NCBI GenBank assembly: GCA_965205055.1 | Contig: OZ242030.1 | Location: 4,340,001 to 4,404,000 of the forward strand | DNA from: CBDBBY01 sp965205055 | Lineage (GTDB): Bacteria > Pseudomonadota > Alphaproteobacteria > Rhodobacterales > Rhodobacteraceae | Length of the DNA: 64,000 bases | Reading direction: 5' to 3' | Shown: positions 17,325-25,882 of the stretch, piece by piece | Numbering within the stretch: the first letter of the stretch is position 1 | Layout: each line of letters opens with the position of its first letter | The notes under the pieces: model-generated | Database searches by the model: none | What the model was told of the DNA's origin: nothing | Seen by the model: only the letters and a program-made list of their open reading frames with translations | Made by a program: the position numbers and the translations under genes

Positions 17325-18194
17325 GCCGAAATCATGCGTCGGGAGTCCGCGCACTCCGGGTTCAGCGACAAACAAATGGCCGTCGAGATCGCATTCGCTC
17401 AGCCCCCAGCGCGCGGTCGTGATGAACAGTTTGTCGAGATTTTCACCGCCGAACGCCACGCTCGTCACCCTCGAGGCCGGAACTTCGACAACCATGTCCA
17501 CCCGCCCATTCGGATCGAAACGAACGACGCAGCTTCCGTCCCATCGCGCATTCCAAAGCCCGCCCTCGGCATCGACGCACGATCCGTCAGGATGCCCTCT
17601 GTCGAACCTCGCGAAGTCGCGCCTGTTCGAGGGCGTGCCTGTCGCCAGATCATAGTCGTAAGCCCAGATGACTCCGTTCTTGGTATCGCAGAAATACATG
17701 ACGTCGTTGGCCGGGCTGAAGCACAACGTGTTCGAGATCCAAATGTCGGACTCGAACATTGTAAGCTTCAAATCAGGATCCAGCCTATACAGACAGCCGG
17801 ACGGCTGCACGAGTTCGATATCGGTCGCGCCGGGCGAAATATTGTTTTGCATCGTTCCGAACCAGAATCGGCCTCCGGCGTCAGTTCCTCCATCATTGCA
17901 TCGGTTGAAAGGCTTCAGCGGCTCCGGATCAACGACGCGCGCGAGCTGTTTCGCATTCAGATCATACTTGTAGACGCCGTTGTGCGCAGCGATGATCAGA
18001 TCGTTTCCCCAAGGGCGCACGCATGTGATCATTTGAGGCATGCCGTGATATCGGATTGAACCGCCATCAGGATCGTAAACCGTCAATTCGGAAGGCTGCG
18101 GGATGTCCAGCCAGAACAACCTCTTCATTCTGGGATGCCAGAACGCGCTTTCGCCCAAGTTGTTTGAACAGGCAAGCGCAACTTCAGCTTTCAT
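17322..18194 (-). CDS. SMP-30/gluconolactonase (LRE) family protein
   Basis: A 290-residue six-bladed propeller lactonase. Metal-site motifs are visible: Glu in NLGESAFWHP, Asn in RCNDGGTDAGG (about residue 101) and Asp in HPDGSCVDAEGGLW. Such enzymes hydrolyse sugar lactones or related esters; the exact substrate is unknown. The TAG stop is formed by the TA of the IS630 target duplication plus one base of the element. The protein still ends near the usual C terminus (GVRGLP then four residues), so only a few residues can have been lost. Confidence 0.85.
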   Translation of the reverse strand: MKAEVALACSNNLGESAFWHPRMKRLFWLDIPQPSELTVYDPDGGSIRYHGMPQMITCVRPWGNDLIIAAHNGVYKYDLNAKQLARVVDPEPLKPFNRCNDGGTDAGGRFWFGTMQNNISPGATDIELVQPSGCLYRLDPDLKLTMFESDIWISNTLCFSPANDVMYFCDTKNGVIWAYDYDLATGTPSNRRDFARFDRGHPDGSCVDAEGGLWNARWDGSCVVRFDPNGRVDMVVEVPASRVTSVAFGGENLDKLFITTARWGLSECDLDGHLFVAEPGVRGLPTHDFG

Positions 18195-18488
18195 TTCAAA
18201 CTTCTCCGTTCGCTCAGCAAATCAGTTCGTTGGCAAACAGCCGATCATAGTGATTGCAGCGCATTGAAACAATGTTGATGGTTCGAGCGACCGCATCCTT
18301 GTCTAACTGTTGAACTCTCCATTCGAAAGCGGAAAACCCGCTCGATTGGCTGAGGGAACGATTCGAACGATTGAATTCCGCCGATCCACCTGCCGACCGC
18401 GACACCGCGACCCGTCGGGACTGACTTCCCTGAAATCGCATCCATGCCATTCGAGCGAACCTTCGGAATTGTTCCGAAGAAATTGAAT
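18195..18488. other. Intergenic stretch
   Basis: 294 bp between two leftward genes. No supported gene, RNA or terminator was seen. It should contain the promoter of the SMP-30 gene. Confidence 0.4.
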
Positions 18489-20558
18489 TCAACGCCCTTC
18501 GCGATGCCATGCGCCGCAAGCAAGCCCCAGGATCAGAAGCGCAAAAACGACCGGTCGGGTAAGTGGAACGAATTCAATTCCCGAGACAATGAAATTGTTC
18601 CTCGGCAGCACACCGGCCCATGCCCGCCCGGCGGCGGCGCGGCCTTCTTGAACAAGCCTGGCATCCGGAAAGCCGCTTTCGACCGAGAACACCCCGCCCA
18701 TGTCGGCAACGAGGCGCTCGAACGCGCTTCCGCCGGAAGCCGCGCCTTCAAATTCCAGCGGGTGCAGCAGTCCTACGGAAACGGCGGCGGAGAGGTCGCC
18801 ATCTCGGACAATGTGGATGCCCGGATCTGGACTTTCAATCAGCGCCTCGAATCTTCCCGGCGATGTTGCGGCTGCGAGCAGCGGCACTTTGCCGCCGCTC
18901 GGCGTGAACAGCTCAAGTTCGGGAACGTCATCGGACATCGATTGCCGGACAATTCTCAATGTCGTTCCGTACGCCGAGGCGTACAGCGCTTCCTCCTCCA
19001 GCCCCGGTTCCTTCATCATCCAATGAACGAGGCGTTTCAAAAGCTCCTGCTGCGGACCCCCTCCCTCGAAACCTCGATGCCAAAGCCAGGCCTGATCGGA
19101 TGCAAGAAGCGCCACGCGGCCTTGTCCGGCACGGAAAAGCACCAGCAAAGGCCGTCCGTCGGCTCCCGCCATCAATACGTCGCCGTTTTCAACCCTGAGC
19201 TCGGCCTGCCTGAACCAGCGGCCCCATTCCGGATCTGCGCCGGATTCCGACGAGCTTGATGCATGGAGCTCGTCTGTAACGGGGTGGCGCATCCCGGCCG
19301 AAGTTGGCGCGGGCCTGAAGGCTTTCTCCGCAATGAAGCCTGTGGGTTCGGCAGGGAGCACCCTTCCGACCGCGGTATCGTGCAGATTCCTCGGGTCGGC
19401 AAGCTCGGGGCCGCCGGCGACAAGCAGGGCGCCTCCGCCCTCCACATATTCCGCGAGTCGCTCGAAATCCGCGTTCGTAAGCAGCCCGACGCGTCGGTAG
19501 CGGTCCAGTACGACCAAGTCGAATTGCTCCAGCTTTTCTTGGAAGAGCTCGCGCGCCGGGAACTGTATCAAGGCAAGTTCGTCGATCGCCGTGCTGTCGC
19601 GGCTTTCCGGATTGCGAAGGAATGTCAAATGGACAAGCTCCACCGAAGCGTCCGACATCAGGATGTTGCGCCATGTCCGCTGTCCCGCGTGGGGAATGCC
19701 TGAAACCATGAGCACGCGGAGGCGCTCCTGGACCCCGTTGATTTCTACGGAAGCCTCGTTGTTCAGAAGCGTGAGCTCGCCCTCGGCAGCGGCCGCCTTG
19801 AAATGAGCCACCTTCGGCCCGGGCGAATCGATCCGGACGGTCGCGCTGAAGGGTTCGCCCGGCATGGCGCGAATTGTCCCCTGCAAGGCGCCGTCAAGGT
19901 AGAATTCAACGCCCACCTCTTCATTCCGCGGCATGGAGCCGGTGTCTTCCAACAGAGCGACAATGCTTGCGGGTTCGCCGACCAGCGCGAATTTCGGAGC
20001 GTCCCGGATCAGGATTCGGCGATCCATTTCAGCATTGCCCGTCGTAAGCAGGATGTGGACGGGCGCAGTCGACTCGATGCCGACATCCGCGTCATGAACA
20101 AGCCCGTCCGTGACGACGAACGCAGCGGCGAGTCTTTCGCCCAAGTCTTCAATCTCGCGGCGGAGCGCGGACGCCAACCGGGTTCCGCCTTCCGCGTCGA
20201 GCAGCTCCGCCTCTCGCAGTTCGAAACTGCCGAATTCAGGAACTGAGCTCCTGAGCCAAGCCAGGGCTTCTTCCGTTCTGGTTGTTCGCTCGCCCAGCTT
20301 TTGGCTTGATGTGCGGTCGGCGAGTATCAGGATGTAATCCGTCTCCTTTTCCCGCGCCTCCATTCGAACCGAGGGATTGAGGATCGCAGCCGCCAGCACG
20401 GCGGCGAGGCAGGTCCTCGGGATCCATCCCGCCATTCCTGCGCGAATCGCCATGCCGAGCGCGATCAAAGTCGCGGCGAGGCAGACGGCGGACATCTGCC
20501 AAGACATCTGCGGATCAAGAACGACCGAATACGCCAAGTCAGGATCCCAGCCGCTCAA
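18489..20558 (-). CDS. Membrane protein with glutamine-amidotransferase-like domain (MoxR operon)
   Basis: This 689-residue protein has two N-terminal membrane segments (about residues 20-60), a C-terminal one (VVFALLILGLACGAW) and a large periplasmic region. A DJ-1/amidotransferase-like fold lies around residues 300-460 (LRVLMVSGIPH, DLVVLDRYRRVG, YVEGGGALLVAGGPE). It is the last gene of the MoxR-DUF58-DUF4159 operon and overlaps the preceding gene by 20 bp if the TTG at 20558 is used. An ATG at 20507 is the alternative start. Its role is unknown, probably envelope-related. Confidence 0.75.
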   Translation of the reverse strand: MSGWDPDLAYSVVLDPQMSWQMSAVCLAATLIALGMAIRAGMAGWIPRTCLAAVLAAAILNPSVRMEAREKETDYILILADRTSSQKLGERTTRTEEALAWLRSSVPEFGSFELREAELLDAEGGTRLASALRREIEDLGERLAAAFVVTDGLVHDADVGIESTAPVHILLTTGNAEMDRRILIRDAPKFALVGEPASIVALLEDTGSMPRNEEVGVEFYLDGALQGTIRAMPGEPFSATVRIDSPGPKVAHFKAAAAEGELTLLNNEASVEINGVQERLRVLMVSGIPHAGQRTWRNILMSDASVELVHLTFLRNPESRDSTAIDELALIQFPARELFQEKLEQFDLVVLDRYRRVGLLTNADFERLAEYVEGGGALLVAGGPELADPRNLHDTAVGRVLPAEPTGFIAEKAFRPAPTSAGMRHPVTDELHASSSSESGADPEWGRWFRQAELRVENGDVLMAGADGRPLLVLFRAGQGRVALLASDQAWLWHRGFEGGGPQQELLKRLVHWMMKEPGLEEEALYASAYGTTLRIVRQSMSDDVPELELFTPSGGKVPLLAAATSPGRFEALIESPDPGIHIVRDGDLSAAVSVGLLHPLEFEGAASGGSAFERLVADMGGVFSVESGFPDARLVQEGRAAAGRAWAGVLPRNNFIVSGIEFVPLTRPVVFALLILGLACGAWHREGR

Positions 20559-23301
20559 GTATGGCGTCGACGTGGAATTGCGCCGATTTGTAGTTGCCGG
20601 TCAATGCGTGCATGACGAGATTGACGCCGAAACGATGGGCTTTCTCGCGGCGGCTTTCTCCTGTTTCTGCGCGTCCGCCCGGGAACAAGGGTACGGCATC
20701 TTCTCCGACGGCCCAAGCCGCCGCCCAGTCGTTTCCCCCGACGACAACCGGAGTGACGCCGTCGTTCTCCCTCCCCGAAGCCCAAGGAGTTTGCGGAACC
20801 CCCGTTCCCGCCGCCGCTTCGACCCAGACTGCGCCGGAATGCCTGCCGGGGAATTCCGCCAGAAGATAATAGGAGCGCGATAGCACGTGTCCTTGCCGGA
20901 GCTTTTCCAACGTCGGAATTTCAAGATGTTCCCCCATGCGCCTCAACGCGTCGGAGTTGCCCGTTCCGATCCGGAAGCCGCCGACATCCGAATCCTTGGT
21001 GTCGAACAGGATCATCCCGCCGTTGCGCATGTATTCATTGACTCGTTCGAACGTTTCGACGGGAAGCTCCGCATGCGAAGGCACGACGGGCCAGTAAATC
21101 AACGGAAATAAAGCGAGTTCGTCATGTTCGATGTCGATGGGAGCAGGATCCGCGATCTCGACTGCGGTTCGCACGCGGAGGACGGCGGCGAGACCGGCAA
21201 GGCCGGCCGCCGACATGCGATCCGTTTCGGGGTCGCCGGTAAGCACGTATGCGACAGTGGTCTCTCTGGTCGCGGCAATCGCGAACGCGTCTTCGGCGCT
21301 GCTGCGCTCCGCGCTGAAGACGAAAACGGACGTCATCGCCAAGACGCCCGCGCGGACGCCGAATGCCGCTCCGGCCAGCCAGAGCGTCGCTACAATGTCG
21401 GCAGCAAACATCAGCGCCGCCAATCCAAGAAAGAGTCCAGCCGCCGAAACCGTGCCGAGAGTCGCAAAATCCTTTTTGGAAATGGTTCCGGGCCATTCGG
21501 CAGGCTTCAGTTCGCGATTTTCGTCGATCGCATGCACGGATGCGGAAACCGGCCCCGAACTGTAAAGGCCCGGCGGAATGTTCCGCTCGGAGGTCAAGCG
21601 CAACATTCGCTCTCCCGGGATCGCGGTTCCGGGATCCGCCGTGCGGACTTCGCCGAATGCCGTCACCAGTTGCTCGAGCGTCCAGTTGAGCTTCTCGGCG
21701 TTGACCGGCAATGCGTCCTGATCGGATTCGGAAGCGATCGCCAAGCGCTCCAGAATATCGACGAACAAGCCGGAGAGCGGCAGGTTCGACCATTCCGCAT
21801 CCGCCGAAATGTGAAACAGCACGATGCGGCCCCGTCCGACCGGTTTGGCGGTCGCCAAGGGAGTGCCGTCATCCAGTTCCGCGATGACCCGATCCGAAAG
21901 CTCCGGTCCGGGCTGGGCGAGCACTTGCGATCTGATTTCGACGTCGCCCGGAACGTCCAAGCCGTAGAACGGGCTGCCTTCTTCGAACGGGGCTACGCGT
22001 TTCGGAAGTTCCCAAGACAACGAGCCGCCCGCGGCCATTGAACCAGCCCTGATTTGGACGGGGAGCAGCGGATCGTCGACGTCGCGCGCAGCCGTTTCGG
22101 CTGCGATCCTCGGACCTGAGAAACGTACGAGCAGACCGCCGTCGTTCAGCCAATTGAGCAATGACTCGGCTTCCTGCCGGGAAAAGATCGGAGTATCGGC
22201 CGAAATCACTACATCGGGATTGGTCGAAAGATCGGCTCCGGATGGAATGCTGATCAGTTCAACTTTGGTCTCGAGTGCTTGCCTCAGGTAGTGGTACGGA
22301 GAGAGCAGCGGGATTGCTCCGTCGCCGCCGTCGCGTTCCAATAGGGCGACTTTCCTTCTTGAAACGCTGTCGGCAGCAAGAATCACGGCGCCCGCGGACC
22401 GCGCGTCCCGCAGTTCAAATCGGCTTATCCTGTTCAGGACTTCGGTCGGAAGAGAGAATTCAGCGACGGCATCGACTTCTTCATCGGCAAATTCGACCGT
22501 CGCGGTGTCGAGTCTGCGCTCGATTCCGGACGCGTCGGAGCCGATCGCGTCGACCAGCGCGAGGGCATTTCCCTCAGCGCCTGATCGGGAAACGCGGACG
22601 TCTGCGGCGACCGGGCCGCGCTTGGGGCGGCGAAGCGCCATGACGCCGCCGCCGCTCTCATAAACAGTCACGCTTCCGCGTTCGGCCAGCATCCTTGCCA
22701 GTTCCGGCTTGTCGTCGTGGTGCAACCCGTCCGAAATCCAGAAGCTGTCGAATTCATCCGGCAGTTCCGTTTCAACCCATTCGGATACTCCGTTGAAATC
22801 CGGGTCCCAAGGTTTCGGTGAGAGGCCGGATAGTTCGCCTTGCCAGTCGTCCGCGCTCCTGAATTCCGCACCGAATGCTTTTTGATCTGCGATATGAGCG
22901 AACGCGGCAATTCTTCCCCGTTGCTTCAGCTCTTTCAGGATTTCCTCGGCCTTGTTCAGACGCCGCTCCCAATCGGCTGAACTTGCCCAGCCTCCGTCGA
23001 TCAGAACGAGCGCAGGCGCGACGGAAGCTTGGCCCGCTTGGTTTTCGGCATTGAACACCGGTCCGGCGAGCCCGAGAATGGCCAAGCCGATAGCGCAAAT
23101 CCGAATAAGCCTGAGCCAGAACGGAGACGTGTCCGGCAACCTCTCGGCGTCCTGCAAACCCGCCAATAGTGCGACCGGCGGAAAGGACCGCCGCGCCGCA
23201 GGAGGCGGTACCGCGCGGAGAAGCCGCCAGATGAAAGGGAGCGCCAGAAGACCGAGCAGCGCCATCGGAGTCGCGAAACCGATCAGGCCGATTTGCAGCA
23301 T
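20539..23301 (-). CDS. BatA-like/DUF4159 membrane protein
   Basis: This 920-residue protein begins with the BatA N-terminal module: a first membrane helix (ATPMALLGLLALPFIWRLL), a PPAARRSFPPVALLAGL segment and a second helix near residue 70. A long extracytoplasmic region, a membrane segment around residues 640-660 and a C-terminal DUF4159 domain (LALFPLIYWPV, NGGMILFDTKD, ALTGNYKSAQFHVD) follow. Proteins of this type travel with MoxR ATPases and DUF58 proteins in alphaproteobacteria. The function is not established. It starts 3 bp after the DUF58 gene. Confidence 0.85.
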   Translation of the reverse strand: MLQIGLIGFATPMALLGLLALPFIWRLLRAVPPPAARRSFPPVALLAGLQDAERLPDTSPFWLRLIRICAIGLAILGLAGPVFNAENQAGQASVAPALVLIDGGWASSADWERRLNKAEEILKELKQRGRIAAFAHIADQKAFGAEFRSADDWQGELSGLSPKPWDPDFNGVSEWVETELPDEFDSFWISDGLHHDDKPELARMLAERGSVTVYESGGGVMALRRPKRGPVAADVRVSRSGAEGNALALVDAIGSDASGIERRLDTATVEFADEEVDAVAEFSLPTEVLNRISRFELRDARSAGAVILAADSVSRRKVALLERDGGDGAIPLLSPYHYLRQALETKVELISIPSGADLSTNPDVVISADTPIFSRQEAESLLNWLNDGGLLVRFSGPRIAAETAARDVDDPLLPVQIRAGSMAAGGSLSWELPKRVAPFEEGSPFYGLDVPGDVEIRSQVLAQPGPELSDRVIAELDDGTPLATAKPVGRGRIVLFHISADAEWSNLPLSGLFVDILERLAIASESDQDALPVNAEKLNWTLEQLVTAFGEVRTADPGTAIPGERMLRLTSERNIPPGLYSSGPVSASVHAIDENRELKPAEWPGTISKKDFATLGTVSAAGLFLGLAALMFAADIVATLWLAGAAFGVRAGVLAMTSVFVFSAERSSAEDAFAIAATRETTVAYVLTGDPETDRMSAAGLAGLAAVLRVRTAVEIADPAPIDIEHDELALFPLIYWPVVPSHAELPVETFERVNEYMRNGGMILFDTKDSDVGGFRIGTGNSDALRRMGEHLEIPTLEKLRQGHVLSRSYYLLAEFPGRHSGAVWVEAAAGTGVPQTPWASGRENDGVTPVVVGGNDWAAAWAVGEDAVPLFPGGRAETGESRREKAHRFGVNLVMHALTGNYKSAQFHVDAILERLGS

Positions 23302-23304
23302 CGG

Positions 23305-24183
23305 CTATCTTCCGTCCGCCAGAACGCGATGCAGCGCCTCGACCGCTGAACCGGCGGAATCAGCGGTTCCGTGGAACATCGATTGCCATCCGGCATTCTC
23401 TGCAAGCGCCGCGACGTCCGCCTTGCGACGCTCAAGACTCGCGAGATACTGCTCGCGCAATCCGCGCGCGCTGAGAGTTTCGAAACGGATGCTTCCGCCC
23501 ATGCTGCGGAATTCCGTCCGCCCGACGAACGGAAACGATTGCTCCTCCGGATCGAGAACTTGGACCAGAACGCCGGAAAGCCCGGCAGCCGCCGCCGATT
23601 TGACGGCGTTCGCTATTGAATGCCAAGGACCGAGGAAGTCGGATATGTACACGACGATGCCGTTCGCGAAGGACGGGAGCGGCGGCATTCCGTATTCTTT
23701 TTCATCCGCAGGCAAGAGTTCCAGCGCCATCCTCTCAAGCCGCGCCGGGCCCGTGCCCGGGGCTTCCGCGCCTTCGACAAGCCCGAAAAACTCCTCGGCG
23801 CGGTCGAGCAGCATGGCAGTCGCAAGGACGATCAGCCGAGCGCGGTCCGCTTTCGGGCGATGCTTGCCGCTGGAAAACGACATGGACGCCGACCTGTCCG
23901 CCCAGAACAGCACCCTTCCGGGCGCGGTCAATTCCGTTTCGCGCACGAAATGCGTATCGGCGCGAGCGGACCTCCTCCAATCGATCAGGCGGCGCGGGTC
24001 GCCTTCGCGCGCAGCGCGAATTTGCCAGAACTCGTCTCCGGACCCCTTGCGTCGCCTGCCATGGGATCCGCGGTGCATCGCGGTTGCAGGCGCGTTCAGG
24101 CGCGTGGCAAGCGACGGCAATGCGGCCGCCGTTCTCGCGGCTCTCGCCGCAAGCTCATGCGCTCTTCGTTCGTCGCCCTTCAA
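23305..24183 (-). CDS. DUF58 domain protein (MoxR partner)
   Basis: A 292-residue protein with the DUF58 signature REGDPRRLIDWRRSARAD (about residues 58-75), followed by a von Willebrand A-like fold (RVLFWADRSASMSFSSG, a degenerate MIDAS-type DxSxS). Such proteins are thought to be assembled or activated by MoxR AAA+ ATPases. The start overlaps the moxR stop by 4 bp, which suggests coupling. Confidence 0.88.
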   Translation of the reverse strand: MKGDERRAHELAARAARTAAALPSLATRLNAPATAMHRGSHGRRRKGSGDEFWQIRAAREGDPRRLIDWRRSARADTHFVRETELTAPGRVLFWADRSASMSFSSGKHRPKADRARLIVLATAMLLDRAEEFFGLVEGAEAPGTGPARLERMALELLPADEKEYGMPPLPSFANGIVVYISDFLGPWHSIANAVKSAAAAGLSGVLVQVLDPEEQSFPFVGRTEFRSMGGSIRFETLSARGLREQYLASLERRKADVAALAENAGWQSMFHGTADSAGSAVEALHRVLADGR

Positions 24184-25187
24184 CCGACGGCCTCCGCTCC
24201 GAGCACTTTGCGCACCGCATCGTCGATGATCGCGCTTGTGCTTGAGCCAAGGGATCTGAGAGCGAATCCGAGCTTCATTCGGTGCGCCATGACGGGCTTC
24301 GCCAAAGCCGCCAGGTCCTCAATGGAGGGGGAAAGCCTTCCGTTGAAAAGAGCTCTTGCCTTCGACGCCAGAAAAAGCGACTGCGTCGCGCGAGGTCCGG
24401 GCCCCCATTCGACAGACGCGCTTGCGCCTTCGGAATCCATTTCGTCCGGGCGGCACGAGCGGACGAGATCAAGAGCCAATTCCACGAAGGTTTCGCCTAC
24501 CGGCAGTTTGCGGACCATCGCCTGCGCCTCGAGGAGTTCCGCCGCGCTCAGAACCGCTTGCACATCCGGTTCATCCAAGCCGGTCGTTCTGAGGGCGATC
24601 TCGCGTTCGGCGCATCGATCAGGGTAGTCGACTTCGATGCTCATCAAGAAGCGATCAAGCTGCGCTTCCGGCAGTGGATAGGTTCCGTCGAGCTCAATCG
24701 GATTCTGAGTCGCCAATACATGGAACGGCGTGGGAAGCCTCCGCTCCTCGCCGGCGATCGATACGGCGTTCTCCTGCATCGCCTGAAGAAGCGCCGATTG
24801 AGTCCTCGGGCTTGCGCGGTTGATTTCGTCGGCCATAAGCAATTGGCAGAACACCGGCCCTTCATCGAATGCGAAGTGCCTGCTTCCGTCCGTTCGCGTC
24901 TGCAGGATTTCAGACCCGAGAATGTCCGCCGGCATAAGGTCCGGCGTGAATTGGATTCGGCTTGTCGTGAGGCCCATCACTTTCGACAAAGTGTCGACGA
25001 GTCTGGTTTTGCCGAGTCCGGGCACGCCGATAAGCAAAGCATGCCCGCCGCACAGCATCGAGATCAGCGAGAGTTCGACGACTCCGTTCTGGCCGATGAT
25101 CCGTCTGCCGACCATGTCCTTAACGGAGGCAAGCGATTTGCCCACAGACTCGATCCGGCTCAGCAATTGTTCAGCTTCGGCGGCCAT
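24180..25187 (-). CDS. MoxR-family AAA+ ATPase
   Basis: A 335-residue AAA_3 ATPase. Walker A is GVPGLGKTRL, Walker B is LLMADEINRASP, sensor 1 is FHVLATQNPIE, and the arginine-finger segment reads PEAQLDRFLM. MoxR proteins act as chaperone-like ATPases for vWA-domain partners, here probably the DUF58 product. The ATG at 25187 was chosen for its AAGGGA ribosome-binding site; the frame extends 17 codons further up without one. It is the first gene of a four-gene leftward operon. Confidence 0.92.
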   Translation of the reverse strand: MAAEAEQLLSRIESVGKSLASVKDMVGRRIIGQNGVVELSLISMLCGGHALLIGVPGLGKTRLVDTLSKVMGLTTSRIQFTPDLMPADILGSEILQTRTDGSRHFAFDEGPVFCQLLMADEINRASPRTQSALLQAMQENAVSIAGEERRLPTPFHVLATQNPIELDGTYPLPEAQLDRFLMSIEVDYPDRCAEREIALRTTGLDEPDVQAVLSAAELLEAQAMVRKLPVGETFVELALDLVRSCRPDEMDSEGASASVEWGPGPRATQSLFLASKARALFNGRLSPSIEDLAALAKPVMAHRMKLGFALRSLGSSTSAIIDDAVRKVLGAEAVG

Positions 25188-25276
25188 GACAAAATCCCTT
25201 CGAACGGATATGCTTCGGAGGCGCCGTTTCCGGCGCAAGGCAAACTAAACAAGATCGCAATTTCGGCAAGTCGAAC

Positions 25277-25876
25277 ATGAACCAAACGGAAGAACGGCCC
25301 AATCCGGCGAAACCGTCCGCCGAGACGCTCGTCGCAGCGGCGAAGGCCTCCTCGAAGAAGGGGCCGCCGCCTGTCCATCTTTGGAACCCGCCCTTCTGCG
25401 GCGATCTAGACATGCGCATAGCGCGGGACGGCAACTGGTTCTACCTCGGAACGCCAATCGGCCGGAAACCTTTGGTGAAGCTGTTCGCTTCGATCATTCG
25501 CAAGGACGTCGACGAATATTTTCTTGTCACTCCGGTCGAAAAAGTCGGAATCAGGGTCGACGACGCTCCGTTCGTCGCGGTCGATTTCGACGTCAGCGGC
25601 GCGGGTCCGAGCCAAGAGGTGACGTTCACGACCAACGTCGAGGACGAAACGACAGCCGGGCCTGATCGCCCTCTAAGGGTCGTCAGGGACCCCGAAACCG
25701 GCGAGGTTTCGCCGTACGTCCTCGTTCGCGCGAATTTGGAAGCGCTGATCGACCGCAAGAGCTTCTACAGACTCGTGGACATTTGCGTCCATGAAACGCG
25801 CGAAGGCAGACGTTGGTTCGGCCTGTGGTCGAAGGGCGCGTTCTTTCCGTTCATACCTTCGGCCGAACTGGAATAG
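25277..25876 (+). CDS. DUF1285 family protein
   Basis: This 199-residue soluble protein carries the DUF1285 core: CGDLDMRIARDGNWFYLGTPIGRKPLVKLF in two adjacent blocks near residue 45, then DEYFLVTPVEKVGI. The function is unknown. It is divergent from moxR and its stop lies 6 bp from the stop of polA, so the two genes converge without room for a shared terminator. Confidence 0.85.
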   Translation: MNQTEERPNPAKPSAETLVAAAKASSKKGPPPVHLWNPPFCGDLDMRIARDGNWFYLGTPIGRKPLVKLFASIIRKDVDEYFLVTPVEKVGIRVDDAPFVAVDFDVSGAGPSQEVTFTTNVEDETTAGPDRPLRVVRDPETGEVSPYVLVRANLEALIDRKSFYRLVDICVHETREGRRWFGLWSKGAFFPFIPSAELE

Positions 25877-25882
25877 GCGGCT

